From contig CAMBLM010000008.1 in NCBI GenBank assembly GCA_945868475.1, positions 60,935-124,934 on the forward strand: a DNA stretch of 64,000 nt, read 5' to 3'. Shown in pieces: positions 16,159-25,738 of this stretch (position 1 is the first letter of the stretch; each line of letters opens with the position of its first letter). The notes under the pieces were generated by a model. That model saw only the letters and a program-made list of their open reading frames with translations, searched no databases and was not told where the DNA came from. The DNA is from an uncultured Ruminococcus sp. (lineage in GTDB: Bacteria > Bacillota > Clostridia > Oscillospirales > Ruminococcaceae). Both the position numbers and the translations under genes were made by a program.

Positions 16159-17258
16159 CAGTTACGCTCCTTTCCGTTTACAACGAATTTATAGCGAATG
16201 AAGAACTCGCCCGCAAGCACGAAGAACAGGATAATTCCCTGAAGAACGTCTGCGCAATAGGTCGAAAGACCGAATGTTGACTGCATAACGCTGCTTCCCT
16301 TTTCAAGAACGGAAAAAAGGAATGAAACGATAAGGATCGCTATCGGTTCAAGCTGCGCAAGCCAGGCAACGATGATAGCCGTGAAGCCGACGCCGCCTGC
16401 AACCGAGGTCGCAAGAGTCATATCCGAACCCGTAGCCTGTACCATACCTGCGATGCCGCAGACCGCGCCGCTGAAAAACATAGTGCGGAGCATGATTTTC
16501 TTCGGGTTCATGCCTGCATAACGTGCAGTCGCGTGGCTTTCGGAAACAACGCTTATCTCGTAGCCGTGCTTTGTATATTTTAAGTAAATAAACACGATAA
16601 CGGTAAGTATCAGGCCGATTATCCAGCCGACCTGTATGCCGCCGACCTTGTCGAGCTGTGCATTTGAAACGAAACGTGCAATTTTCGGGAAGCCGCCCGA
16701 TTCGGGGTCTGCCCATGCGCCGTCACGAAGCCAGACTATAACATAAAGTGCGATATAGTTGAGCATAAGCGTGAAAAGCGTTTCGTTCGTGCCGAATTTC
16801 GCCTTGAAAAAAGCTGGGATAAGTCCATACAGACCGCCGCCGATGATCCCGGCGGCAAACATTATTATCATAAGCAGAAAATGCGGAAGATCGGCATGGA
16901 AAAGTGCAAAATACGATGCGCAAATCGCACCTGCGATGATCTGTCCCTCTGCGCCGATGTTCCAGAACTTCATCTTGAATGCCAGCGTTACGCCGAGTGA
17001 CGAAATGAGAAGCGGTATCATGACCTTAACTGTCGCCTGAAATGCCATTGAAGTGCTGAATGCGCCCTTGATGATAGTTCCGTAGACCGAGAAAGGATTG
17101 TAACCGATGCAAAGGATAAAAAGTCCGCCTGCGATAATAGCCGCTGCGACCGATATCGCACGGAAAAGGACGGCTTTTTTCGTTCCGACCTCTGCCCGCT
17201 TGGAAATTCTTATGCGGAATTTTTCACGGTTCTGTACTGCCTGTTCAGCCATTTCCAA
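16158..17258 (-). CDS. ABC transporter permease, nucleoside (BMP/NupP-like) family
   Basis: 366 aa, starting with a basic cytoplasmic segment, then about ten membrane helices. Markers are IPLLISSLGVTLAFKMKFWNIGAEGQIIAGA and ATARYAGMNPKKIMLRTMFFSGAVCGIAGMVQATG. It forms the heterodimeric membrane channel with the permease downstream. It overlaps the ATPase gene by 14 bp. Confidence 0.9.
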   Translation of the reverse strand: MEMAEQAVQNREKFRIRISKRAEVGTKKAVLFRAISVAAAIIAGGLFILCIGYNPFSVYGTIIKGAFSTSMAFQATVKVMIPLLISSLGVTLAFKMKFWNIGAEGQIIAGAICASYFALFHADLPHFLLMIIMFAAGIIGGGLYGLIPAFFKAKFGTNETLFTLMLNYIALYVIVWLRDGAWADPESGGFPKIARFVSNAQLDKVGGIQVGWIIGLILTVIVFIYLKYTKHGYEISVVSESHATARYAGMNPKKIMLRTMFFSGAVCGIAGMVQATGSDMTLATSVAGGVGFTAIIVAWLAQLEPIAILIVSFLFSVLEKGSSVMQSTFGLSTYCADVLQGIILFFVLAGEFFIRYKFVVNGKERN

Positions 17259-18789
17259 GCACCTCCTCTGCTGTTGAGCCTGTCATCATAAGACCAAGCT
17301 GCTCCTTTGTTACTGTTTTTGCATCAACGATGCCTGTTACTCTGCCGTGGCAAAGCACCATTATCTTATCCGAAAGTTCAAGCAGAACGTCCAGGTCTTC
17401 ACCGATGAAAAGAACCGCAACGCCCTTTTTCTTCTGCTCGTTCAGAAGCCCGTATATCGTATATGACGAGTTGATATCAAGTCCTCGAACCGGGTAAGCC
17501 GTTATGAGCAGGCTCGGCGCGGATTCGATCTCACGTCCGAGAAGGACCTTCTGAACGTTGCCGCCCGACAACATTCTTACGGGAATTTCCGTTGATGGAG
17601 TTTTGATGTCAAGTTCCTTGATTAGCCTTTCCGCAAGTTCACGCGCAGGCTTTTTGTCAATGAACGGACCTTTGCTTTTGCTGTAGGATTTGAGCATCAT
17701 ATTGCCCGTCATACCCATTGATGAAGCAAGACCCATTCCGAGTCTGTCCTCGGGGACGAAGCTCATGCTTATGCCAAGCTCGATGATCTCCTTTGCAGTC
17801 TTGCCGATGATATTTTCCTTATTGTAAAGCACAGCACCCGAACGGATACCGTTAAGGCCTGCAATAGTTTCGCAAAGCTCTTTCTGACCGCTGCCTGCAA
17901 CGCCTGCAACGCCGAGTATCTCGCCCGAATAGATATCGAAAGTAACATCTTCAAGTGCAACAGTTCCGTCAGGCTTGTCAACGGAGAGATGATAAACGTT
18001 GAGAAGCGGCTTCGGGTCGATAGGCTCAGGACGCTCGATGGAAAGACTGACAGGCTTGCCGACCATAAGCTCGGTGAGCTTTTTCTCGTTCGTTTCAGCC
18101 GTAAGTACAGTTTCGACCGACTGTCCCTTACGCAAAATAGTAACACGGTCGCTTATCGCCATAACTTCGTTGAGCTTATGCGTGATAATGATTATCGCAC
18201 ATCCCTCGCTTCGCATTATGCGGAGCATATCGAAAAGCTTCTCGGTTTCCTGCGGAGTAAGTACAGCCGTAGGTTCGTCAAGAATAAGTATTTTTGCACC
18301 GCGGTATAAAACTTTAAGTATCTCGACCGTCTGCTTTTCGCTGACGGACATATTGTATATTTTTTTGTTAAGGTCAACATTAAGACCAAGCTTTTCGCTG
18401 ATCGCGGAAATATCCTCACGCAGAGCGGAACGCTTTTTAAGCTTTCCCGGCGTTCCTGCGATGATATTGTCGAGTGCGCTGAAAGCTTCAACAAGCTTGA
18501 AATGCTGGTGTATCATTCCTATGCCGAGTGCTATCGAATCCGCAGGTGAGTTGATAACAGCGTGTTTGCCGAGAACATTGATAGAGCCGCTGTCGGGGTG
18601 ATAGATGCCCGAGAGCATATTCATAAGTGTAGTTTTGCCCGAGCCGTTTTCACCGAGCAAAGCGAGTATTTCGCCATATTTCACCGAGAGATCAACATGG
18701 TCGTTCGCAACGACCGTACCGAACGTTTTCGTGATCTCCTTACATTCAATGGCATAATCGGAAGATTTTATTTCTGAATTTTCCGCCAT
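17245..18789 (-). CDS. ABC transporter ATP-binding protein with two nucleotide-binding domains, nucleoside family
   Basis: 514 aa. NBD1 is complete: Walker A GENGSGKTTLMNML, signature MSVSEKQTVEILK, Walker B ILILDEPTAVLT, then a switch His in IITH. NBD2 is degenerate, as usual in the family (GVAGSGQKELCE Walker A region, MLSGGNVQKVLLGRE signature, Walker B replaced by ITAYPVRGLD). ATG 18789 has GGAGG 6 nt upstream and is preferred to an earlier start. First gene of the operon ATPase - permease - permease - GNAT. The BMP-type binding lipoprotein normally next to it is missing from this window. Confidence 0.92.
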   Translation of the reverse strand: MAENSEIKSSDYAIECKEITKTFGTVVANDHVDLSVKYGEILALLGENGSGKTTLMNMLSGIYHPDSGSINVLGKHAVINSPADSIALGIGMIHQHFKLVEAFSALDNIIAGTPGKLKKRSALREDISAISEKLGLNVDLNKKIYNMSVSEKQTVEILKVLYRGAKILILDEPTAVLTPQETEKLFDMLRIMRSEGCAIIIITHKLNEVMAISDRVTILRKGQSVETVLTAETNEKKLTELMVGKPVSLSIERPEPIDPKPLLNVYHLSVDKPDGTVALEDVTFDIYSGEILGVAGVAGSGQKELCETIAGLNGIRSGAVLYNKENIIGKTAKEIIELGISMSFVPEDRLGMGLASSMGMTGNMMLKSYSKSKGPFIDKKPARELAERLIKELDIKTPSTEIPVRMLSGGNVQKVLLGREIESAPSLLITAYPVRGLDINSSYTIYGLLNEQKKKGVAVLFIGEDLDVLLELSDKIMVLCHGRVTGIVDAKTVTKEQLGLMMTGSTAEEVLGNG

Positions 18790-18888
18790 ATCTGACCTCC
18801 GTAAAACTTTTTTCAAGAACCCATATGAAATTATTATATACTATTTTCCGCCCTAAATCAAGGGTTTACAACAAATTATCGCAAATAA

Positions 18889-18923
18889 AAGCGGTGCAGT
18901 TCAAATAAAAAACTGCACCGCTT
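18889..18923. terminator. Terminator downstream of the secreted GH5 gene
   Basis: 12-bp stem aagcggtgcagt / actgcaccgctt in the spacer between the GH5 stop (18964) and the ABC ATPase start. Confidence 0.75.
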
Positions 18924-18963
18924 ATGTATTAAGAAAAGCTGATCCGTTTTGATCTGCGTTTCC

Positions 18964-20343
18964 TTATTTTAAGCCTTCCATCAAAGCTTTTACAATTTTG
19001 TCATGTTCCATTTTGGCTGTTTTTCTGTTGAGGAGAAGAAAAGCTTCACCCGAACTGCTGTCATTTCCGTTATCCCACCAGAAGCATGGAACGCCTGCTT
19101 TTTTCGCAGCCGAAACATAGTATTTAGCAAGCTTTGCTCTTTCATCGTCATTTTTCTTGTTCACAGAGCCGAATTCGCCGACGATAACAGGGATCCCCTT
19201 GCTGATGAATCTATCGCTCAGCCTTTTGAACATCGAATCGATCTCCTGCTTATCGTTATCGGTGAATGAAGAAACCTTTGAACCCGTGTTGAGTGCCATA
19301 TTATACGGAAGATATGCATGGACTGAGATGATAATGCGGCTGTCATCAGGAATTTCAAGGTCATTTATTGCCGCTCCGCTGCTGTTTGCGCAATATGGGG
19401 TTATCATAAGATAGCGGAGCTTATTGTTTCCGTCGCTCTTTCTGACGGTTTCAACAAAAAGCTTGTTGTACTTGTTGATGACCTTGCGTTCCTCTGCCGT
19501 TCCGCTGTTCCATTCATTTGCACTTCCGACAGTTCTCGGTTCGTTAAGTCCCTCGAAAATAAGGTGTTCGTCATAATCCTTGAAACGATCTGCTATCTGT
19601 TTCCATATCGATGTAAAGCGTTCGGACATTTCCTTGCTGTCCTTGCTCGGGATTATCCAATCGGTTTCGTGGTGAGTGTTGAGAATGACATACATATCGT
19701 TTTTGTAAGCATAATCAACGACCGTCTGAACTCGGTCAAGCCATTCCTTGCTGATATTGTTTTTGCTGTCGAGATGCTCGCCCCAGCTTGTTGGGATACG
19801 GACTGCGTTGAAGCGTGCATTTTTGACTGCCTTTATCATATCTTCGGTAGTTTTCGGATTTCCCCACGCTGTTTCGTGGGCAAGGTCGCCGTTTATCCAG
19901 CTTCCGGTGCAATCGAGTGTATTTCCGAGATTCCAGCCTATCTTTATGTTTTTCACAAAATCCAATGCATCGCCCGAAGCTGATATCGTATTCTTCGTTG
20001 TATCAGAACCTGACGAAGCAGACTTTTTTACCGTCACCTTGCAGGAAGCTTTGTATTTCGTGTCTTTGATCTTGACCGTAACTGTAACGTTTCCTGCCTT
20101 TACGCCTGTGACTTTGCCCGATTTTGAAACAGTTGCTATCGTTTTGTCGCTCGTTGACCACTGTAAAGTATAGTTCTTTACACCTGTTACAGTCGGTTTC
20201 AAGGTTATGCTCTTTCCTGCCGTGACCGAGACGGACGTCTTGTTGAGTGCCACTCCTTTTTTAGCCGCGAATACGGCAGTTGAACAGAGCATTACGACCA
20301 TAACTGCTGACATTATCAGCGAAATAATTCTTTTGGATCTCAT
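18964..20343 (-). CDS. Secreted GH5 endoglucanase-type enzyme with N-terminal BIG2 domain
   Basis: 459 aa. The signal peptide ends near AVFA-A (residue 26). Residues about 30-112 form a bacterial Ig-like group 2 domain (LNKTSVSVTAGKSITLKPTVTG ... VTGVKAGNVTVTVKI), then a short Ser/Thr linker and a GH5 catalytic domain. The catalytic acid/base is in IFEGLNEP and the nucleophile in IPVIVGEFG; NLGNTLDCTG and FNAVRIPTSWGEH are intact. It is probably a beta-1,4-glucanase acting on extracellular plant polysaccharide. There is no dockerin or sortase motif; the Ig domain may attach it to the surface. It lies 13 bp after the GHL10 gene, so the two are co-transcribed. Confidence 0.93.
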   Translation of the reverse strand: MRSKRIISLIMSAVMVVMLCSTAVFAAKKGVALNKTSVSVTAGKSITLKPTVTGVKNYTLQWSTSDKTIATVSKSGKVTGVKAGNVTVTVKIKDTKYKASCKVTVKKSASSGSDTTKNTISASGDALDFVKNIKIGWNLGNTLDCTGSWINGDLAHETAWGNPKTTEDMIKAVKNARFNAVRIPTSWGEHLDSKNNISKEWLDRVQTVVDYAYKNDMYVILNTHHETDWIIPSKDSKEMSERFTSIWKQIADRFKDYDEHLIFEGLNEPRTVGSANEWNSGTAEERKVINKYNKLFVETVRKSDGNNKLRYLMITPYCANSSGAAINDLEIPDDSRIIISVHAYLPYNMALNTGSKVSSFTDNDKQEIDSMFKRLSDRFISKGIPVIVGEFGSVNKKNDDERAKLAKYYVSAAKKAGVPCFWWDNGNDSSSGEAFLLLNRKTAKMEHDKIVKALMEGLK

Positions 20344-20356
20344 AGTATTCCCCCAT

Positions 20357-21997
20357 TTATTTTTTTATGTTTGCAAGTTCAGCATTGACCTGCTTTGCAA
20401 CCGATGATTCGGGTTCAAAAATCGAACCGTATCTGAATATGGCAACTCCGCCGTAGTTGCCGAGCTTCTTGGCAGCTTTCATCTGCCTTGAAATTATATC
20501 TGAATTGTTTATCCATTCGTTTTTGCCGTTCGCACCTGCGTATGCATCAGCCGCACCGATCTTGTAGCCTGCAAGACCGATAACAAGCTTGACATTTCCC
20601 GATGAAGTCATACTGCTCCAGAGTGCGATCGTATCCGAATATGGCAGTGCTGCGTTATCAAATCCAAAATAGACCTGCGGAAGGATATAATCGCAGTATT
20701 CGGTCGATCTGCACCACGTTTTAACGTCGGCATAAAGCGAATCATAGTTGTTGTCAACGCTTCCCTGCGGCGAGATACCGAAAAGAACGCTCGGGTTTGC
20801 GCTGTGTACGGTCTTGTTCATTCGCTTTACCATATCGTTGATATTGGCGGTTCGCCACGATGAAAGGCTCGCGGACGTCCCCGAGGCTTTGTAGGCGGCA
20901 CTGTCGAACGAAGCAGCCGTTGTCGGATAAAAATAATCATCTATCTGGATACCGTCAATATCATAGCCGGAAACTATCTCGGAAATGCCGTCCGAAATGA
21001 GCTTTTCGACCTCGGGATAAGCAGGGTTAAGATACCATCTGCCGTCCGATTTGACGATGTATTTTCCGCATTTGTCACTGTCGTTATACCATTTTTTTAT
21101 AGTGTATGAATCGGACAAGCTTTTGAGCTGACTGTCGGTCATAAGGCGCATCGGATTTATCCAGGCGTGAACCGACAAGTTTCGGCTGTGCGCTTCCTCG
21201 ACCATAATTTCAAGAGGATCGTAAGAAAGCTTTGCTCCGATAGTTCCGTTGTAGCGGTCGCCCGTCGGGAAAAGCTCCGAACGGTAGTAAGCGTCGCCGA
21301 ACGCCCTTACCTGAACATAAACGGTATTAAAGCTCAGTGCCTTTACATTATCAAAATACTCGCCGATAGTCGAGCGGAACGCTTTTGCCGATTTATTCAT
21401 CATTGCCGATGAATATTCGAGGTAGGATATCCATATTCCCTTCTGCTCGCTGTAATTGAGCGCGGAATAACCGTTTGTACCATAGCTGTGTGAAGCAGTT
21501 TCGGCAGGACTTTCCGATTGAAGCGTAAGTTCGGTCGCAGCTGTTTCCGCAGCAGTTGTTTCCGAAGTTTTAGTTGTTTTTTCGGCCGTTGTCGTTTCCG
21601 AAGCCTTTGTCTGCTTCGGCGGCTTTGTTTCGGCTTTGACTGTCACATTCTCACCGTTCAGTTCATCGATAAGATCATCCTCGGGCATTTCGTTTTCTGC
21701 CGTTAGCGTTTCTTTAGCAGATTCGGCTGTTTCCTGCTGTAAAGCTGTTTCACTTTGCAGTCCCTCAACTGTTTCCTCCGTGATCTCCGGCACGGGTTCA
21801 GTTGCCTCGGGTTCTTCGGTTACCCCAGCCGTCTGCGTGATCTCTTCGGTAAGAATAACACTGTTCGCCGTCTGGATATTAGCGTCCCACGGTTCGTCCG
21901 AAACCTTTTTGCAGGCTGACAAATTTGCGCACATCAGAACAGCGGCAATGATAACTGAAAAGGCTTTATACTTTACATTATGTGGATAAAAAGACAT
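20357..21997 (-). CDS. GHL10/DUF187-type glycoside hydrolase-like lipoprotein
   Basis: 546 aa. The lipobox LMCANLSA-C gives a membrane-anchored protein. Residues about 35-170 are a disordered Glu/Thr/Ala linker with repeated TTAE/ETTA. From about 185 on is a GHL10 (family 10-like, DUF187) TIM barrel: EQKGIWISYLEY, NTVYVQVRAFGDAYY, LSVHAWINPMRL, YDIDGIQIDDYFYP. Such proteins are proposed to act on peptidoglycan or surface glycans rather than xylan. ATG 21997 is preferred because AAAGGAAAT precedes it. Co-transcribed with the secreted GH5 from the strong promoter at 22053-22081. Confidence 0.85.
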   Translation of the reverse strand: MSFYPHNVKYKAFSVIIAAVLMCANLSACKKVSDEPWDANIQTANSVILTEEITQTAGVTEEPEATEPVPEITEETVEGLQSETALQQETAESAKETLTAENEMPEDDLIDELNGENVTVKAETKPPKQTKASETTTAEKTTKTSETTAAETAATELTLQSESPAETASHSYGTNGYSALNYSEQKGIWISYLEYSSAMMNKSAKAFRSTIGEYFDNVKALSFNTVYVQVRAFGDAYYRSELFPTGDRYNGTIGAKLSYDPLEIMVEEAHSRNLSVHAWINPMRLMTDSQLKSLSDSYTIKKWYNDSDKCGKYIVKSDGRWYLNPAYPEVEKLISDGISEIVSGYDIDGIQIDDYFYPTTAASFDSAAYKASGTSASLSSWRTANINDMVKRMNKTVHSANPSVLFGISPQGSVDNNYDSLYADVKTWCRSTEYCDYILPQVYFGFDNAALPYSDTIALWSSMTSSGNVKLVIGLAGYKIGAADAYAGANGKNEWINNSDIISRQMKAAKKLGNYGGVAIFRYGSIFEPESSVAKQVNAELANIKK

Positions 21998-22052
21998 CCT
22001 ATTTCCTTTCAAATCTTGCAAAACCTAACTCCGTATGAAAAATATTATAATA

Positions 22053-22081
22053 ATTATATATCATTGACGGAAAAAAGTCAA
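22053..22081 (-). promoter_or_regulatory. Promoter of the GHL10-GH5 operon
   Basis: Minus strand TTGACT, 17 bp, TATAAT. Confidence 0.85.
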
Positions 22082-22197
22082 TAAATACACTGACATTATT
22101 ATCGGTAATTTATGCCATTTGATTTCATTTTACCTTTAAACCGAATATTTCTTTTTTTACGGCAAAAACTAAAACTACATTTCGGGGAGTTGAAGCT

Positions 22198-22557
22198 ATG
22201 AAGAAAAAAGGTAAGGTTTTCTATTCATTTTTGGGAGCACTGACAGGATTTGCAAACGGACTCTTCGGCTCGGGTGGAGGTATTATCGCCGTACCGATGC
22301 TTGAAAAGACAGATATCGAACAGAAAAAATCACACGCCACCTCGCTTGCACTCACACTGCCGCTGTCGGTCGTTTCGGTGATTTTCTATGCATTTAAAGA
22401 CTCGTTCGACTTCAAAGATGCGCTTCCGCTTATTCCGTTCGGACTGGTCGGGGCGGTAATAGGAAGCATGTTTCTGAAAAAAATTCCTGCCAAGCCTCTG
22501 AAAATAATCTTCGGCATTTTTCTTATAATCGCAGGCGGAAGGATGATATTCAAATGA
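22198..22557 (+). CDS. TauE/SafE family transporter, N-terminal-half-type subunit
   Basis: 119 aa with about four hydrophobic segments and the family motif FANGLFGSGGGIIAVPML followed by KKSHATSLALTLPLS. Normal TauE/SafE proteins are ~250 aa with two such repeats. Here each repeat is a separate gene. The stop codon region overlaps the start of the next gene by 4 bp, so the two halves are likely made together and form a heterodimer. Substrate (sulfite, sulfoacetate or other organic anion) is unknown. Confidence 0.82.
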   Translation: MKKKGKVFYSFLGALTGFANGLFGSGGGIIAVPMLEKTDIEQKKSHATSLALTLPLSVVSVIFYAFKDSFDFKDALPLIPFGLVGAVIGSMFLKKIPAKPLKIIFGIFLIIAGGRMIFK

Positions 22558-22922
22558 TACTGAGCTATATTGCCGCATTTCTGACGGGAATTTTTGCAGC
22601 TATGGGTGTCGGCGGCGGAATGATACTTATAATTTATCTGACGTTTTTCGCAGGTTTTCCTCAGCTTTCAGCGCAGGGCGTCAACCTTATCTACTTTATA
22701 CCGATAGCGCTTCTCTCTGTAATTATCCACACAAAAAACAAACTTATTGAATGGAAAAGGATAGTTCCCTCACTCATTGCAGGAACGGTATTCGCTGTTC
22801 TCGGAGCATTAACCGCTGACTATCTCGGCTCGGAAATACTCGGTAAAATTTTCGGCGGCTTTATGATCCTGATAGGGATAAAGGAACTTTTCGGGGGCTT
22901 TATAAAAAAGAAATCGGTGTAA
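22554..22922 (+). CDS. TauE/SafE family transporter, second-half-type subunit
   Basis: 122 aa with about four hydrophobic segments and a second copy of the family repeat (LTGIFAAMGVGGGMILIIYLTFF, LSAQGVNLIYFIPIALLS). It overlaps the first gene by 4 bp (ATGA type). Ends in FIKKKSV. See the partner entry for the split arrangement. Confidence 0.82.
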   Translation: MILSYIAAFLTGIFAAMGVGGGMILIIYLTFFAGFPQLSAQGVNLIYFIPIALLSVIIHTKNKLIEWKRIVPSLIAGTVFAVLGALTADYLGSEILGKIFGGFMILIGIKELFGGFIKKKSV

Positions 22923-22944
22923 AGACGTTTTTCTTTACACCGAT
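22913..22944. terminator. Bidirectional terminator between TauE and the GGDEF-EAL gene
   Basis: 12-bp perfect stem atcggtgtaaag / ctttacaccgat with T-rich sequence on both sides. Confidence 0.9.
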
Positions 22945-22948
22945 AATT

Positions 22949-25558
22949 TTACTTTGAGATCGTACCGTCAACAAGTTCGCTGTGGGTATCATTTTTCTGA
23001 GCCTGCTGCTGTTGCTTGAGTTTATCCTCACGTTCAACGGCAAGCTGTTTTTCGTGTTCTTCCATAATGTACTTGTCGGGTTTATGGAGATCATCATAGC
23101 GTTCAACGAATTCGAGAGCATCTTCCTCATTGAGCGGCTTACTCATAAGGAAGCCCTGAATGTAGTCGCACTTCATATCCTTTAAGAAATTGTACTGACC
23201 GACAGTTTCGATCCCCTCTGCGACGGTCTTGATACCAAGGCTGTGAACAAGATCGATTATCGAGTCGGTGATAGCCTGATCGCGCTTGTTGTTGTTGATC
23301 TCGTCAACGAACGACTTGTCGATCTTGAGGCACTTTATCGGGAAATTCTTGAGGTAATTGAGCGACGAATAACCTGTTCCGAAATCATCGAGAGCAAGCG
23401 AAATTCCCATTTTGTTAAGTTCTTCAATAACGCTGTTGTCATTATCGATAAAGTCGATAAGTGTTGACTCGGTGATCTCGACCTGGATATTCTTCGTATC
23501 AAGCTGTGTGATCTCGATAACGTGCTTTATCGAATCGAGAAAATCCGCTCTTTTAAGCTGTATAGGCGAAACATTGATAGACATAATGATATCATCGCGG
23601 TAATTTTCGCAGAGCGTTTTAAGGAATCGGCAGGCACTTTCAAATATCCACATGCCGATCTGGACAATATCGCCCGTTTCCTCCGCAACATTGATGAACT
23701 CCTGCGGCGGTATATGTCCGAAAACGGGACTATCCCAGCGGACGAGGACTTCAAATCCGTGAATATCGCAGGTATCGCTTGAAATGATAGGCTGATAATT
23801 GAGATAAAGTTCGCCGTTCTTTATCGCTTCGGATATCTGCTGAGAGATAGCCGCTTTGCTGAAGTTCTGACGCTTTGCGGCGTTTGTATAGAACGAAACT
23901 CTGTCCTTGCCGCTGTCCTTTGCCTTATGGAGAGCCATATCGGCGTCACGAAGCAGCATATCTGCCGAATCATCGTCATCGGGGTAGATCGAAACGCCGA
24001 CCGAGAACTTGATGTAGATATTGTCGGACATTACCTTTATCTGCTTGGAGAAAACAGACTGCATCGTATCAATGGCTTTGTATATCTTCTGATAATCGTC
24101 GCCGAATTCCACAATAACGATGAATTCATCGCCGCTGAAACGGAACACTCTGCCTATTTTGCTGAGCGAAGTGGAGAGCATCGTAGCAAATGTGCAAAGA
24201 ACTGTGTCGCCGAAGTTATGACCGAGGTTCTCATTGAGCCACTTGAAGTTGTCAAGGTCAACGAACATCACGGCAAATCTGCCGTCAGAGATAGTTTCGC
24301 TTGATTTGTTTCTGCGTATGATAGATTCAAGATGATAGTACAGCGTGTTTCTGTTAGGTATGCCCGTCAGTGTATCGTTCAGGCTATACTGGAGAATTAT
24401 CTCATTTTTTGCGGCAAGAGTTGATGATATCTTGTTGAGCTGCTCCGCTGTTTTGAGAAGATTATTATCGGGTGCGACAGATGTATCGATAACATACTTA
24501 AAATTTTCCGAGGAAATATTATCGACTGATTCGGTTATCTTGCCAAGGAGCCTGTATTCAAACTTCTGCTTGTTCTTGACGCATATTCCGAGCAGTACGA
24601 GCAGGCAGGCAAGAACGATAAGCGAACCTGTAAAAATACTGTAAACACCGCCGTCCATTGCCGCTTTGTCAAAGAGAATGACCATATTCCAGTTCGGAAC
24701 AACGAATTTATCAACGAAGAAATACGTCTTATTGCGTATGCCAAGACCGTTTGAATAGCTGTCAAGTCCACTGTCGAGCGATGATGACTGAACAAGGATA
24801 TTGAGCAGCGGAGCGGAGTTGATATCATAGCTGTTCGCAAACTCCTGACTTGATGGGGAATAAACGATGCTTCCATAGTTGCAGGTGATTATCGGGTAGC
24901 AGCTGCTGCTGAGGGTGTACTGTTCAATTATCTTTGCAAATCCCGACTTTTCAATATCCATTCCGACATATCCGATGATATTTTCGGAGGAATAAACAGG
25001 GGCAATGACCGAAACAACGTCCTTTTCGGGATAGAGCAGCGAGGCTGAAAGCGACGTGCAGTATGTATAATCACTCATTCCGCGAACGGATATATCATTA
25101 TACCAGTAAAGACTGTCGAGCTGAAGCTCTTCCATGCCGATATATGCACCTTCGTCGGAAACAAGTGCTCTGTCATTTTCAAATATCACCCATGATGAAA
25201 CGACATCGGCATTTTCAACCGACATATTGTAAAGCATTTCGGCAACTGCTTCATAATTGCTGTTATTCTTTGCCGTCTGTTCGCTTTCTGCACCCTCGCC
25301 GAGGAAATCAACGATCAGCTTTTCCCCTGCGGCTGTTCTGACCGCATCAAGCTTCGGCGACATATAATCCCTGACGATATCGGAAATGACATTGGCGGAA
25401 TTGTTCATCATCACCATACTGCTCGTTTCCGTTTTTATGCTCGCAAGGACAAAAACAATTACAGCAAATGCCAACAGCAGTACCGCAAGCGATACTATAA
25501 AATAAAACAAGACCTTATTCTGAACGGTTTTTAGATGCCTTTTTTTAGATTCTGACAT
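22949..25558 (-). CDS. Membrane-bound Cache-GGDEF-EAL cyclic-di-GMP protein
   Basis: 869 aa. There is a TM helix near residues 15-40, then an extracellular double-Cache sensor to about 300, a second TM (SIFTGSLIVLACLLVLLGIC) and a HAMP-like linker. A GGDEF domain (FRFSGDEFIVIVEF; the first Gly is Ser) precedes an EAL domain (FEVLVRW for EALxRW, NVSPIQL, VEITESTLID, LDDFGTGYSSLNYL, KIDKSFVD, AEGIET). All the EAL metal and catalytic residues I can place are present, so phosphodiesterase activity is likely. The SGDEF variant leaves cyclase activity uncertain. The chosen ATG has AAAAGGGG upstream. The C-terminal ~45 residues are Gln/Lys-rich coil. Confidence 0.92.
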   Translation of the reverse strand: MSESKKRHLKTVQNKVLFYFIVSLAVLLLAFAVIVFVLASIKTETSSMVMMNNSANVISDIVRDYMSPKLDAVRTAAGEKLIVDFLGEGAESEQTAKNNSNYEAVAEMLYNMSVENADVVSSWVIFENDRALVSDEGAYIGMEELQLDSLYWYNDISVRGMSDYTYCTSLSASLLYPEKDVVSVIAPVYSSENIIGYVGMDIEKSGFAKIIEQYTLSSSCYPIITCNYGSIVYSPSSQEFANSYDINSAPLLNILVQSSSLDSGLDSYSNGLGIRNKTYFFVDKFVVPNWNMVILFDKAAMDGGVYSIFTGSLIVLACLLVLLGICVKNKQKFEYRLLGKITESVDNISSENFKYVIDTSVAPDNNLLKTAEQLNKISSTLAAKNEIILQYSLNDTLTGIPNRNTLYYHLESIIRRNKSSETISDGRFAVMFVDLDNFKWLNENLGHNFGDTVLCTFATMLSTSLSKIGRVFRFSGDEFIVIVEFGDDYQKIYKAIDTMQSVFSKQIKVMSDNIYIKFSVGVSIYPDDDDSADMLLRDADMALHKAKDSGKDRVSFYTNAAKRQNFSKAAISQQISEAIKNGELYLNYQPIISSDTCDIHGFEVLVRWDSPVFGHIPPQEFINVAEETGDIVQIGMWIFESACRFLKTLCENYRDDIIMSINVSPIQLKRADFLDSIKHVIEITQLDTKNIQVEITESTLIDFIDNDNSVIEELNKMGISLALDDFGTGYSSLNYLKNFPIKCLKIDKSFVDEINNNKRDQAITDSIIDLVHSLGIKTVAEGIETVGQYNFLKDMKCDYIQGFLMSKPLNEEDALEFVERYDDLHKPDKYIMEEHEKQLAVEREDKLKQQQQAQKNDTHSELVDGTISK

Positions 25559-25738
25559 ATAATAGCCCCTTTTTATCATAACAGAATGATATCCATTCAA
25601 AACGGAATTTCACTTCTATATTATACCACATATTAATTTTTTAGTAAATATTTTTTCGTTTTTATTGGAACATAATACAAATTTTGCACATTTTCTTAGC
25701 TGATTTTTACAACAATTATTGCATTTATTTATACGCAT

